The translations under genes were made by a program, and so were the position numbers. Positions 37,540 through 46,849 of a stretch of 64,000 nucleotides of DNA are shown piece by piece. Source of the stretch: Ponticoccus alexandrii (lineage in GTDB: Bacteria > Pseudomonadota > Alphaproteobacteria > Rhodobacterales > Rhodobacteraceae). Positions within the stretch are counted from its first letter, which is position 1, and every line of letters starts with the position of its first letter. The DNA lies in NCBI RefSeq assembly GCF_016806125.1, contig NZ_CP047166.1:4065093-4129092 (forward strand), in the 5' to 3' direction. The notes under the pieces are model-generated. The model did not search any database, was not told where the DNA came from, and saw only the letters and a program-made list of their open reading frames with translations.

Positions 37540-39827
37540 TGCGGTTCGCGCTGCTCATACTGGCGTGGCTTCTGCCCGGCCATCTGCTTGCCCAAACGGT
37601 TTCTGTCCGAAGCGGCGAACATGGCGCGTTCACCCGGCTTGTCTTCGACATTCCGCCGAGCCTCGGCTGGACATTGGATCGGGCGCCTGAAGAGCGACAG
37701 GTCAGGCTTGATCTTGAAGTCGACGGGTTGGGCTTTGACCTGACGCGTGTCTTCGACCGCATCAATCGCGACCGGCTTGCCAGCATAGCCCAGGCAGAGG
37801 ATGGCAGCAGCGTGATCCTTTCGCTGGCCTGTGCCTGTGATGTCGAGGCATTTGTCTTGGGGGACAGGATGCTGGTCCTGGACATTCGCGCACTGGATCC
37901 GGCGGAGGATGTTGCGGACAAACCTGCCGCCGGGCCGCCTCGGCTGGCGGATAGGGCGGATGCAACGCTGGCAGGTGACCTTTCGCGAGTGCGGGTCGAT
38001 GGCATTCCCGGAATCGGTCCCAGCCGAAGCGCCGATCCCTTGCTGCCCCGCCTGCCGACGGGCAAACCACCGAACTCGCGCAAAGACGCTGTAGCGGTCG
38101 GCGAACCGGTTCGGGACATGTCCGACGCGGTGGCAATTGGCGACCAGATTGCCGCCGACCTCGCAGCCGCCGCAACCGAGGGCATTCTGACCGCGGCTGT
38201 TGCGCCGAAGCCGTATTTCCCGGCGTCGTCATCCGACCAACCTGTTGGCCGCGACGCCAAAGGCATCCCAGCTTCCAGTCCGGATGGGGATATCGTGCAA
38301 CAGTTGGCCGCCGGCCTGTCCGACGTGGATCATACCGCAGCTGGCAGGCGACGAATTCAGGTGGGCGGCTTGCATTGCATTTCCGACGAATCCCTCCGGA
38401 TTGCTCGATGGGTCGAGCCGGGAACGGAGATCAACACCGTTCTGGCGCAACGGCGGGGCAGGGTCTTCGGGGAATTCGACCGGATCGACGAAGCGGCGCT
38501 TGAAACCTACGCCAAGACACTGCTGCATTTTGGTTTCGGGGCAGAGGCGCGCGCCGCAATGAACCTGTCAAAAGCCGACGGCTTCGAGGTCTTGAAGGCG
38601 CTGTCCTACCTGATGGATCACAGATCCGACCGCAGGGGATTGTTCGGCGGGCAGACGAATTGCCCGGGCGGCGCGGCGCTTTGGTCGGTCATTGCCCTGC
38701 CCGAGGAACCGGGTAGCCATCTCGTCGACACCGCCGCTGTCCTGCGGGGATATGAGAGCCTGCCCATTCACCTGCGCGAACATCTGGGGCCGGTACTGGC
38801 CAATCGCCTGTCGGGCGCAGGCTATCCCGACGCGGCGCGCGACGTTTTGAACCGATTGCGACGGTCCAAGGGAAGGGAGACCGACAGCATCGCGCTTGGC
38901 CGGGCGCAACTGGATCTGCATCAGGGCGATCTCGGCGCCGCAGAGGTCACTCTGCGGAGCCTTGCGACCGAGGGAGGACCGGAATCGCCAGAGGCCATCC
39001 TTGCCTCTATCGAACTGGCGCGTGCCGCAGGCAAGCCCGTGCCTGGATACCTCGTGGACCTTGCCGATGCTTTTACGGTCGAGTTCCGCAACAGCGAGGA
39101 GGGGCCGGAATTCTGGAAGGCCCATGTCACCGCATTGTTGCTGAACGATGCCTTTCAGGCTGCGCATGACCGCATCTCGGATGCAGACCGGACCTATCTT
39201 CCAGAGGAGGTCATGGGTGCCATGCGCAATATGGCGGTGGAGGCTGTTGTCGAGAGGGCGGATGATCTGACCTTTCTGAAACTGGCGACGCGGGATCTTG
39301 AGGAAAATTTCCGCCCGGCGCGGGATCGGACGGTGCTGGCCATCGCGCAACGGTTCCTGAAGACCGGTCTGCCGGATGCGGCGCTCAACCAGCTGGCGAT
39401 GATCCCTTCGGCCAGCGCGGCAGGCCCCGAGGCGGCGATCCTTCGGGCCAAAGCTCTGCTGGATCTCGGGCGGCACGAGGAAGCCGAAATCATCCTGATC
39501 GGGCGGACCGGCGAAGACGTGACCCGAATTCGCGCCGAGTTGCGTGATCGCATGGGTGATCACGAACTGGCGGGCAGCATGTATTCCGCACTAGGTGAGG
39601 ATGCCCTGGCCCGACAGGCGGCCTGGCTTTCAGGCGACTGGCGGTCTGTCGCCGACGGGTCGGAGGACGCTTTGGCACAGGCCGCGGCGCTCATCCAGTC
39701 CCCGCCCGACGACATCGACGTCGCGAACCCCAGCCTTGCCGCAGCGGAAGGACTGTCCAACGCCAGCGTCGATACGAGGGACAAGATCCGCGCCCTGCTG
39801 GAGGCGACGCAAATCACCGGAAACTAA
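37539..39827 (+). CDS. Large exported flagellar-locus protein with N-terminal strand-rich domain and helical repeats
   Basis: 762 residues, ATG overlapping the motA stop (TGATG). Signal peptide about 1-19 (RFALLILAWLLPGHLLAQ). Residues 20-115 are strand-rich and look AMIN-like (FTRLVFDIPPSLGW, then VLGDRMLVLDIR); a low-complexity Asp/Ala/Pro linker follows to about 265. From residue ~290 on, helix pairs recur with TPR-like spacing (DAARDVLNRLRR, GDLGAAEVTLRSLA, GRHEEAEIILIG). A conserved, uncharacterised protein at this place in roseobacter flagellar loci; a periplasmic scaffold for the motor or ring is plausible from domains and from the motA-flhA context. Function not known; the AMIN call is by eye. 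Confidence 0.8.
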   Translation: MRFALLILAWLLPGHLLAQTVSVRSGEHGAFTRLVFDIPPSLGWTLDRAPEERQVRLDLEVDGLGFDLTRVFDRINRDRLASIAQAEDGSSVILSLACACDVEAFVLGDRMLVLDIRALDPAEDVADKPAAGPPRLADRADATLAGDLSRVRVDGIPGIGPSRSADPLLPRLPTGKPPNSRKDAVAVGEPVRDMSDAVAIGDQIAADLAAAATEGILTAAVAPKPYFPASSSDQPVGRDAKGIPASSPDGDIVQQLAAGLSDVDHTAAGRRRIQVGGLHCISDESLRIARWVEPGTEINTVLAQRRGRVFGEFDRIDEAALETYAKTLLHFGFGAEARAAMNLSKADGFEVLKALSYLMDHRSDRRGLFGGQTNCPGGAALWSVIALPEEPGSHLVDTAAVLRGYESLPIHLREHLGPVLANRLSGAGYPDAARDVLNRLRRSKGRETDSIALGRAQLDLHQGDLGAAEVTLRSLATEGGPESPEAILASIELARAAGKPVPGYLVDLADAFTVEFRNSEEGPEFWKAHVTALLLNDAFQAAHDRISDADRTYLPEEVMGAMRNMAVEAVVERADDLTFLKLATRDLEENFRPARDRTVLAIAQRFLKTGLPDAALNQLAMIPSASAAGPEAAILRAKALLDLGRHEEAEIILIGRTGEDVTRIRAELRDRMGDHELAGSMYSALGEDALARQAAWLSGDWRSVADGSEDALAQAAALIQSPPDDIDVANPSLAAAEGLSNASVDTRDKIRALLEATQITGN

Positions 39828-39971
39828 GGATACTCACCCCGATCCGGGGCACAGAACGTGTACCAGAGGCCAAGAAATGGCAATAATCGAGATCAGGGGC
39901 CCGCAAGCCCGATACCCGCGTAAGGATCAAAGCGTCTCTCCGGCCAATCCCGGCAGGGAAGGCCGGTAGGG

Positions 39972-42047
39972 ATGCAGGTCAACACGCTCTTCAAGCCGAC
40001 AATCCTTATGGCTCTGGCCCTCATGGCGGTGATCGTCATGATGATCCTGCCCATGCCGTCCTGGGTGCTGGACGTGGGACTTGCCGCGTCCTTCGGCCTA
40101 GCGATCCTGATTTTCACGGTCACGCTGTTTATCGAGCGGCCTCTGGATTTCTCTGCCTTTCCGACGATTCTCCTGACCTCCCTAATGCTCCGCCTGTCGC
40201 TGAATGTCAGCTCGACAAAGCTGATCATCGGCGAGGGGCATACCGGGACGCAGGCCGCCGGAGAGGTTATCCAAGGCTTTGCCAACTTCGTCATGGGCGG
40301 CAGCGTTTTCCTGGGGCTTGTGGTCTTCGGCGTCCTGATGATCGTGAACTTTGCCGTGATCACCAAGGGATCGGCCCGGATGGCCGAGGTCTCGGCCCGC
40401 TTCGCGCTTGACGGGATGCCCGGCAAGCAGCTTGCCATCGACGCGGATATGTCCGCCGGGGCCATCGATCATGCCGAGGCAAAGCGCCGCCGCGAGACCG
40501 AACAACAGGAGACAACCTTCTTCGGCTCGCTCGACGGGGCCTCGAAATTCGTCAAGGGCGACGCGGTCGCGGGCCTGTTGATCACGGCGCTGAACCTTGT
40601 GATGGGCGTCATCATGGGGTCGATCGTTCATGGCATGCCGCTGTCCAGCGCGCTGGAGACCTATGCGATCCTGACCGTTGGCGACGGGCTGGTTTCGCAG
40701 ATCCCCGCGGTGATCATTTCCATCGCTGCCGGGCTTCTGCTGGCGCGCGGCGGTGCCACCGGCGCGACCGATGTTGCCGTGATTTCGCAGCTTGGCAAGC
40801 ACCCCTCCGCCTTGCTGGCCGTCGGTGTGCTCATGGCGCTGTTCGCGCTGGTGCCCGGGCTGCCCTTCCTGCCTTTCATGGCCGGTGCCGTGGTGCTGGG
40901 ATTCCTCGCCTGGCGCATGTCGACGCGCAAACCACAGGCGCAGCTGCGCGACGATGCGGAGCAAGAACCACCGATACCGGCCGGGCAGGTCATGGGCGAT
41001 GTCCTCGACCTCGACGACATCCATGTCGAGTTCGCACCGGACCTGGTGAACATGGTGCTCGATCCGGGCACTGGCCTCGACGTGCGCATCGCTAATATGC
41101 GCACGCATATCGCCTCGCATTTCGGGCTGATCCTGCCGGAGATCCGCCTGACCGACGCGCCGGCCCTGCCGACCGGGACCTACGTCATCCGCATCCACGG
41201 GGTCGAAATGGCGCGCGGCATCCTGAACCCGGATTCGGTTCTTGCGCTCTTGCCGGAGGCCTCCACGTCGCTGCCGGGCGGCAAGGATGTGACAGAGCCC
41301 GTCTATGGCGCCCCGGCGCGCTGGATCCGCCCCGAGGATCAGGAAAAGGCGGCGATCACCGGGGCGACCATCGTCACCCCGACCGAGGTTCTGGCCACCC
41401 ATCTGCTTGAGGTCATCCGCCGCAATTTCGGCCGGCTGCTGACCCTGAAGGCGCTGCGGCGTTTGCTGGACGAAATGGTGTCGCTAACCAATCAGAACCG
41501 CGCCGAAGCGAACCGCAAGCTGCTGGACGAGCTGATCCCGGAAAAGGTGCAGATGGATACGCTGCTTCAGGTCTTGCGGCTTTTGCTGGATGAACAGGTT
41601 TCGATCCGGAACCTGCCGCTGATCCTTGAAACCATCGCCGAGATGCGCGGCCAGCAGAGCCAGCCGGAACCGATCTGCGAACATGTCCGCCAAAGGTTGG
41701 GCTTCCAGATGGTGGCCAATCTGCGACGCGAAGACGGGACCATCCCGCTGATCCAGCTTGCCCCGGAATGGGAGGAAACCTTCCTGTCCTACCAGATCGA
41801 AGGCAGCCATGGCGCGCTGGACGTGGCCCTGCCGCCGGACCGGTTCGAGGCGCTGTGCAGCGGGCTGGCCACGACGATCGCCGAGGCGGCGGACCGTGGT
41901 GTTTCCGCCGCCCTGATCACCTCTGCCCGGCGCCGGCGCTTTTTGCGGACCGTGATGACCGCCAAGGGCCTGACGAACCCGGTTATGTCCTTCGAAGAGG
42001 TCGGGCTGGAGGCGAGGCCCGCGCTTGTCGGCGTGGTGGCCGCGTGA
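39972..42047 (+). CDS. flhA: Flagellar type III export gate protein FlhA
   Basis: 691 residues, full length. Eight predicted TM segments in the first ~330 residues (helix 1 ILMALALMAVIVMMILPM). The FHIPEP-type signature appears as FPTILLTSLMLRLSLNVSSTKLII near 59-82 with GLLITALNLVMGVIMGS beyond. The cytoplasmic C-terminal domain (about 350-691) receives export chaperones. 144 bp separate it from the upstream gene. Coupled to fliR by a TGA/GTG overlap. Confidence 0.96.
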   Translation: MQVNTLFKPTILMALALMAVIVMMILPMPSWVLDVGLAASFGLAILIFTVTLFIERPLDFSAFPTILLTSLMLRLSLNVSSTKLIIGEGHTGTQAAGEVIQGFANFVMGGSVFLGLVVFGVLMIVNFAVITKGSARMAEVSARFALDGMPGKQLAIDADMSAGAIDHAEAKRRRETEQQETTFFGSLDGASKFVKGDAVAGLLITALNLVMGVIMGSIVHGMPLSSALETYAILTVGDGLVSQIPAVIISIAAGLLLARGGATGATDVAVISQLGKHPSALLAVGVLMALFALVPGLPFLPFMAGAVVLGFLAWRMSTRKPQAQLRDDAEQEPPIPAGQVMGDVLDLDDIHVEFAPDLVNMVLDPGTGLDVRIANMRTHIASHFGLILPEIRLTDAPALPTGTYVIRIHGVEMARGILNPDSVLALLPEASTSLPGGKDVTEPVYGAPARWIRPEDQEKAAITGATIVTPTEVLATHLLEVIRRNFGRLLTLKALRRLLDEMVSLTNQNRAEANRKLLDELIPEKVQMDTLLQVLRLLLDEQVSIRNLPLILETIAEMRGQQSQPEPICEHVRQRLGFQMVANLRREDGTIPLIQLAPEWEETFLSYQIEGSHGALDVALPPDRFEALCSGLATTIAEAADRGVSAALITSARRRRFLRTVMTAKGLTNPVMSFEEVGLEARPALVGVVAA

Positions 42048-42811
42048 TCGATCTGCTGCCCTTGATCGAGCCGGTCTTCGGCTCGCTGTGGGGGGCGCTG
42101 ATCGTCTTTTTGCGCGTCGGTGCCACCATGGCCGTGCTGCCGGGTCTGGGAGAGCGGGTGATCTCTGTCCGCCTGCGGCTGGTTATCGGCTTTATGCTGA
42201 CCGCCGCCGTCGCGCCCTCTGTCCTGCCACAGATCGACCTGCCACAGCCCACCTTGGGCGCGGCGGTGCACGCGCTCCTGACGGAGAGCGTGGCGGGTCT
42301 TTTCCTTGGCCTGATGTTGAGGCTTTTCGTGCTGGCCCTGCAGACGGCGGGCGCCATCGCGGCGCAATCGACCTCGCTGTCGCAGATCATGGGCGCCCAA
42401 GGGCTGGATCCGCTGCCCGCGCTCGGCCATATCCTGACGACCGCGGCGCTGGCCCTGCTTATGCTGAGCGGGTTCCACATCAAGGCGGCGGCTTTCCTGA
42501 TTCTCTCGTACGAGCTGATCCCGGCGCTGTCCTTCCCCAGCGCCACGGCCGTGGCAGAGGCCGGGCGCGAAAGGGTCAGCCAGAGCTTCGCGCTTGGCTT
42601 CACCCTCGCGGCGCCCTTCGTCATTTTGTCGGTCCTGTACAATTTGACTCTGGGGGTCATCAACAAGGCGATGCCGCAGCTCATGGTGGCTTTTGTCGGT
42701 GCCCCGGTCATCACCTTCGGGTCCATCGCCCTGCTTCTGGTGGCGGCGCCGGTCCTGCTGACGGTCTGGCTACAGGCCTTCGATGCCTTCATCACCGCGC
42801 CGTTCCGGTAG
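42044..42811 (+). CDS. fliR: Flagellar export gate protein FliR
   Basis: 255-residue membrane protein of the FliPQR gate, with about six TM helices (GALIVFLRVGATMAVLPGLG, VIGFMLTAAVAPSVLP, ESVAGLFLGLMLRLF). GTG start at 42044 inside the flhA stop region (GTGA). fliQ lies in the minus-strand operon, and fliP is not in the window. Followed 5 bp later by flhB. Confidence 0.94.
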   Translation: MIDLLPLIEPVFGSLWGALIVFLRVGATMAVLPGLGERVISVRLRLVIGFMLTAAVAPSVLPQIDLPQPTLGAAVHALLTESVAGLFLGLMLRLFVLALQTAGAIAAQSTSLSQIMGAQGLDPLPALGHILTTAALALLMLSGFHIKAAAFLILSYELIPALSFPSATAVAEAGRERVSQSFALGFTLAAPFVILSVLYNLTLGVINKAMPQLMVAFVGAPVITFGSIALLLVAAPVLLTVWLQAFDAFITAPFR

Positions 42812-42816
42812 ACACC

Positions 42817-43911
42817 ATGGCGGGAAACGAAGACGACGGCGCCGAAAAAAGCCACGAGCCCTCGCAACGTAAGCTGGACGAGGCGCGCAAGAAGGGCGAG
42901 ATCCCGCGCACGGCGGATCTTCAGACCGCGATGGCCTACCTTGGGCTGTTGCTGTGCGCGACGGCGATCGGCGGGTATTGCCTGCGCGGCTTTGCCGAGG
43001 CCCTGCTGCCGCTGATCGAGCAGCCCGACTGGCTTGAGGCGCTTTTCTTTCGCGAGGGCGCGACAGCCCCCGCCGGGTCGCTGATCGCGGCCGGGCTGGC
43101 ACCGGCGATGCCGATTCTGCTGGTTCCGGCAGGATTTGTCCTGCTGACCTTGCTCGCAATGCGGGGCGTTGTCTTCTCCGGTTCGAAACTCGCCTTCAAG
43201 ATCAGCCGGGTGGATCCGATCGGGAACGCCAAGAATAAATACGGGCGCCGGGGGCTCTTCGAGTTCTTCAAGAGCTTCGTGAAGCTGACGGTCTATTCGA
43301 TCCTGCTGGCGCTCTTCCTCCGCGGGCAGCTTGACGTGATCACCGGCTCTTTGCGCGGCACCCCGGTGCAGGTCGTCCTGACGATGCTGGACCTCATGAT
43401 GCGGTTCCTCTTCATTGTCGTGCTGATCGCCATGGTCATCGGGGCCATCGACGCGTTCTGGCAGCGCGCCGAGCACCATCGGAAGAACCGCATGACCCTC
43501 AAGGAGTTGCGGGACGAAATGAAGGAGGTCGAGGGCGATCCGCATGTCAAGGCGCAGCGCCGGATGAAGGCGCAGGAACTGGCGCTGAACCAGATGATGA
43601 AGGACGTGCCCGGCGCCGACGTGGTCATCGTGAACCCGACGCATTACGCGGTGGCGCTGACATGGGACCGGATGCCCGGATCGGCGCCGGTCTGCGTGGC
43701 CAAGGGCAAGGACATGGTGGCGGCCCGCATCCGCGAGGCGGCGCAGGCGGCTCAGGTGCCGATCCATTCGGACCCGCCGACCGCCCGGGCGCTGTTCGCC
43801 ACGACCCGGATCGGTGACCAGATCGCGACGGATCACTACCGGCCAGTCGCGGCAGCCATCCGTTTCGCAGAGGCGATGCGCCGCAAGGCCAGACAGAGAG
43901 GCTGGAAATGA
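42817..43911 (+). CDS. flhB: Flagellar export switch protein FlhB
   Basis: 364 residues: four TM helices in the first ~210 residues, then the cytoplasmic substrate-specificity domain with the self-cleaving NPTH at residues 273-276 (VNPTHYAVALTW). The N-terminal SHEPSQRKLDEARKKGEIPRT is typical. Start ATG at 42817, 5 bp after fliR; a longer frame upstream has no homology. FlhB cleavage with FliK sets the hook-to-filament switch. Confidence 0.97.
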   Translation: MAGNEDDGAEKSHEPSQRKLDEARKKGEIPRTADLQTAMAYLGLLLCATAIGGYCLRGFAEALLPLIEQPDWLEALFFREGATAPAGSLIAAGLAPAMPILLVPAGFVLLTLLAMRGVVFSGSKLAFKISRVDPIGNAKNKYGRRGLFEFFKSFVKLTVYSILLALFLRGQLDVITGSLRGTPVQVVLTMLDLMMRFLFIVVLIAMVIGAIDAFWQRAEHHRKNRMTLKELRDEMKEVEGDPHVKAQRRMKAQELALNQMMKDVPGADVVIVNPTHYAVALTWDRMPGSAPVCVAKGKDMVAARIREAAQAAQVPIHSDPPTARALFATTRIGDQIATDHYRPVAAAIRFAEAMRRKARQRGWK

Positions 43912-44336
43912 CGGATTATACGCAGCTGGCGACGATCACGGAGATCCTGCTGGAGACCGAGCTGAAGAGGGTTCGTAGCCACCGCCAAGAGGTTGCGGCG
44001 CTTGATTTGTCGCTGAAGCAGATGGATGCCCTGCGCGAAGCGGCGCTGGCCGATGGCGAAACCGTCACCGCGCGGCAACAGATCGGGGCGGATACACTCT
44101 GGCAGGGCTGGCTGGTGCAGAAGCGGGTCGAGCTTTTGCGCCACATGGCGCTTGCAAAGGCCCGCGAGGACGAAAGCCTCTCCCACGCGCGCCGGGCTTT
44201 TTCGCGTGCCCAGGCTGCTGCCGCCCTGATCGGGGATCAGCAGCGCGCCGCGCGGGCAAAACAGATGAAAACGGAAGCGGACAGGCTGGATGCGCTTGGC
44301 ACGCTCCGCCGGGTCAGCTCAGGCGATCCGGCCTGA
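43908..44336 (+). CDS. Small helical protein after flhB, FliJ-like (tentative)
   Basis: 142 residues, nearly all predicted helix with charged heptad-like spacing (LETELKRVRSHRQEVAALDLSLKQMDALREAAL; the second helix LVQKRVELLRHMALAKAREDESLSHARRAFSRAQAAAALI). Length and coiled-coil look fit FliJ, the export escort protein that bridges FliI and FlhA, but no diagnostic motif exists. ATGA overlap with flhB shows coupling. No fliJ sits beside fliI at 49 kb, so a FliJ role is plausible by elimination. It ends in the strong terminator at 44338-44369. Confidence 0.75.
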   Translation: MTDYTQLATITEILLETELKRVRSHRQEVAALDLSLKQMDALREAALADGETVTARQQIGADTLWQGWLVQKRVELLRHMALAKAREDESLSHARRAFSRAQAAAALIGDQQRAARAKQMKTEADRLDALGTLRRVSSGDPA

Positions 44337-44337
44337 C

Positions 44338-44369
44338 AAAAGGCCCCGATCCGTGGATCGGGGCCTTTT
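44338..44369. terminator. Bidirectional intrinsic terminator between flhB unit and fliL
   Basis: Near-perfect 15-bp palindrome: AAAAGGCCCCGATCC (44338-44352) pairs with GGATCGGGGCCTTTT (44355-44369). A4 and T4 flank the GC stem symmetrically, so it can stop both the plus-strand flagellar operon and the minus-strand flgB...fliL operon. Confidence 0.9.
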
Positions 44370-44384
44370 CGGGGCGGATGGGCG

Positions 44385-44894
44385 TCAGGCTTCCTGTCGG
44401 GCGATCTCGGTGATCAGCACATCGCTGACGTCGCTGCCAAGGACAGAGCGGGCGGCGTCCAGAAGCGCGCCCCGCAGGATCTTCATGCGCTCGCCGGTGG
44501 TGAAGGCGCCTTCGAAGCCGCCGATGTTCGCGTGATCGAACATGACCTGCAAGAACACATCCCGCAGTTTCGGCTCTCGGGCATAGACGGTTTCGGCGGA
44601 CCCGATAGAAACCTCGACGCTCAGCGATGCGACCACAAGCGCCCGCACCCGCTCGCTGCCCATGATCGGCACGACAAACTGGTTGCTCAGCTTCACGTAT
44701 TCGCGTGTCGCGTCGGGCTGATCCGGGTCGTCGGGCGCGGCCGCGACGGTCTCGTGCCGGACCGCGTCGTCGGGGGGAAGGCATTCTGTGGCGTCGGCGT
44801 GGTCCTCGCCGGCGGGCATCAGAAAGAGCCCGGCACCGACGCCCGCGCCGGTCCCCACAAGGGCCAGCAGGATGGGCAGGAGTTTCTTGATCAT
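44385..44894 (-). CDS. fliL: Flagellar basal body-associated protein FliL
   Basis: 169-residue single-pass inner-membrane protein that surrounds the stator. TM helix about 5-25 (LLPILLALVGTGAGVGAGLFLM); periplasmic SPFH/stomatin-like domain from about 65 (YVKLSNQFVVPIMGSERVRALVVASLSVEV), with VFLQVMFDHANIGGFEG typical of this clade. ATG at 44894 chosen for the GGAGTGACC just before it. Last gene of the flgB-to-fliL operon, 9 bp after flgH. Confidence 0.9.
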   Translation of the reverse strand: MIKKLLPILLALVGTGAGVGAGLFLMPAGEDHADATECLPPDDAVRHETVAAAPDDPDQPDATREYVKLSNQFVVPIMGSERVRALVVASLSVEVSIGSAETVYAREPKLRDVFLQVMFDHANIGGFEGAFTTGERMKILRGALLDAARSVLGSDVSDVLITEIARQEA

Positions 44895-44903
44895 GGTCAC
44901 TCC

Positions 44904-45632
44904 TCAGAAGGGTAGGACGGCGTCCAGCACCTGCTGGCCGACCCGGGGTTGCTGCATGTCGGAGATCTGACCGCGACCGCCGTAGGAAATCCGGGCAGAG
45001 GCGATCTTGTCGTAGGTGATCTCGTTCTGACGCGAGATGTCTTCGGGCCGGACATAGCCGGAGACGAGCAGTTCCCGCATTTCGAAGTTGACGCGCACCT
45101 CCTGCATGCCCTCGATGGCAAGCACGCCGTTCGGCAGCACGTCGACCACCGTGGCCGCGACGCGCAGGGTCAGGCTTTCGCTGCGGCGCACAGAGCCGTC
45201 GCCGCTGGAATCGCTCGACGATCCCAGGGACACCGCATTGTCGAGGCTGGCGCCATCGGTGATGCCTTGGTTGATGCGCTGCGGAATGCCGAACAAATGA
45301 GGGATTTCAAGGCTTTCGGTTCCCGATCGCGATCGCGACGTGCTGTTGGAAATCTGCGCCTCTTCGTCGATCTCGATGACGATGGTCATGATGTCCCCGC
45401 GTTTCATCGCCCGGCGGTCGCCCAGCAGAGAGGTCTGCCCCCCGCTCCACAGAGAGGCGCCATCGGTCACGCGGGCGGGCAAGGCCTGATCGGTCACGCC
45501 CGCGGCGATCATGGCGACCCGTTCCGGGCTGCTGGTGGTGGGGGTGAAATCCGGCGGTTTGCCGATGTGGTTGACGCGATTGCAGGCGGTCAGTGTCAGG
45601 GCAAGGCCAATCAGGCAGGCGATGCGAAACAT
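44904..45632 (-). CDS. flgH: Flagellar L-ring lipoprotein FlgH
   Basis: 242-residue outer-membrane ring subunit. Signal peptide with lipobox LTLTAC (Cys near 17) after MFRIACLIGLA. The core motif RAMKRGDIMTIVIEIDEEAQ near 70-90 and the C-terminal VSGYVRPEDISRQNEITYDKIASARISYGGRG are diagnostic. Start at ATG 45632 after GAGGATAC. Overlapped upstream by flgA, downstream 9 bp to fliL. Confidence 0.96.
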   Translation of the reverse strand: MFRIACLIGLALTLTACNRVNHIGKPPDFTPTTSSPERVAMIAAGVTDQALPARVTDGASLWSGGQTSLLGDRRAMKRGDIMTIVIEIDEEAQISNSTSRSRSGTESLEIPHLFGIPQRINQGITDGASLDNAVSLGSSSDSSGDGSVRRSESLTLRVAATVVDVLPNGVLAIEGMQEVRVNFEMRELLVSGYVRPEDISRQNEITYDKIASARISYGGRGQISDMQQPRVGQQVLDAVLPF

Positions 45633-45640
45633 GGGTATCC

Positions 45641-46054
45641 TCACTTCTGCACCACGACCGTGCCGTCCGGGGCAATGGTTCCGAACAGCACGGTGCGCGA
45701 GTCGACGTTCATGACGCGAATGCGCTCTCCGGCGGCGCCGCGCCCCAGCGCGCGGCCCTCGGCCTTGATGCGCAGGCCGGCGTGGGCATAGACCAGCTCG
45801 ACCATCTGGTTGCGGTCGATCAGCGCCGGCACACCCAGCGCCCCGCGCATGACCGCGCGGCCAGGGTAGATCGCGACGCGCGCCTCCAGCCCGACGACCT
45901 CGTCGACGGTTGTATAGGCGCCTGCGATCTCGGCCGGGTCCAGGCGCACGAGGTCGGCGGTGATGATCTGCTGCGGCCGGATCGTCTGGGTGGTGACGAT
46001 GGTGTCGGCCCCGGCGGCGGACGCCAGCAGAAGAAACAGCCCAGCCAGTTTCAT
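45641..46054 (-). CDS. flgA: P-ring assembly chaperone FlgA
   Basis: 137-residue periplasmic protein with a short signal peptide (MKLAGLFLLLASAAGA). The SAF-like domain shows VRLDPAEIAGAYTTVDEVVGLEARVAIYPGRAV and the C-terminal RIRVMNVDSRTVLFGTIAPDGTVVV, matching FlgA. It is shorter than enteric FlgA (~219), which is usual for alphaproteobacteria. The first base of its ATG pattern overlaps the flgG stop (1 nt). Confidence 0.92.
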   Translation of the reverse strand: MKLAGLFLLLASAAGADTIVTTQTIRPQQIITADLVRLDPAEIAGAYTTVDEVVGLEARVAIYPGRAVMRGALGVPALIDRNQMVELVYAHAGLRIKAEGRALGRGAAGERIRVMNVDSRTVLFGTIAPDGTVVVQK

Positions 46055-46839
46055 CAGCGCACCTGCGCCGTGGCGCCCAGCATCTGGTCGGCGGCAGAGA
46101 TCACCTTGGAGTTCAGCTCGTAGCCGCGCTGGGCCTCGATCAGGTCGGTGATCTCCTTGACCGCGTCGACCGAGCTATCCTCCAGATAGCCCTGCCGTAC
46201 GGTGCCCAGCCCGTCTTGCCCCGGTGTGGACTGGATCGCGGGGCCCGAGGCCTCTGTTTCGAGGAAGAGGTTGGCGCCGATCGCCTCCAGCCCCTTGGCA
46301 TTGGTGAAGCCGGTCATGCTGAACTGGCCCAGCAGCTGCGCTTCGGTGGAGTCCGCGAAATAGGCGTAGACCTCCCCCTCGGCGTTGATCGAGACGCGCC
46401 GCGCATCCGAGGGGATGGTGATGTCGGGGGCCACGGGAAACCCTTCCGAGGTGACGATCAGCCCTTCGCCGTTGCGTTTCAGGGCGCCGTCGCGGGTATA
46501 GGCGATCTGGCCCGAGGGCAGCGTCACCTCGAGGTAGCCGTTGCCCTCGATGGCAAGGTCGAGGTCGCCGCCCGAGTTCACAAGGGACCCCTGCGCAAGC
46601 TGGACCGACACGGCAGAGGGCCTGACGCCAAGGCCAAGCTGGATGCCGGTGGGCAGCACCGTGCCGTCCGAGGCGTTCACCGTCCCGGCCCGCGCCACCT
46701 GCTGGTAATGCAGGTCCGCGAACTCGGCCCGGCGGGCGTTGTAGCCCGTCGTGCTCATGTTCGAGAGGTTGTGCGAGATCACTTCGACGCGCATCTGCTG
46801 GGCGCTCATGCCGGTGGCGGCGATCTGGAGGGCTTTCAT
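46054..46839 (-). CDS. flgG: Flagellar distal rod protein FlgG
   Basis: 261 residues. N-terminal rod motif ATGMSAQQMRVEVISHNLSNMSTTGYNARR, central GDLDLAIEGNGYLEVTLPSGQIAYTRDGAL, C-terminal SVDAVKEITDLIEAQRGYELNSKVISAADQMLGATAQVR. All are strongly diagnostic and distinguish it from FlgF and FlgE. 10 bp downstream of flgF in the rod operon. Confidence 0.97.
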   Translation of the reverse strand: MKALQIAATGMSAQQMRVEVISHNLSNMSTTGYNARRAEFADLHYQQVARAGTVNASDGTVLPTGIQLGLGVRPSAVSVQLAQGSLVNSGGDLDLAIEGNGYLEVTLPSGQIAYTRDGALKRNGEGLIVTSEGFPVAPDITIPSDARRVSINAEGEVYAYFADSTEAQLLGQFSMTGFTNAKGLEAIGANLFLETEASGPAIQSTPGQDGLGTVRQGYLEDSSVDAVKEITDLIEAQRGYELNSKVISAADQMLGATAQVR

Positions 46840-46849
46840 CTGATTGCTC

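Noticed and set aside
39828..39971. Short CCCCG-ATC-CGGGG inverted repeat before flhA
   Set aside because: Only five base pairs and a three-base loop; expected by chance in GC-rich DNA.
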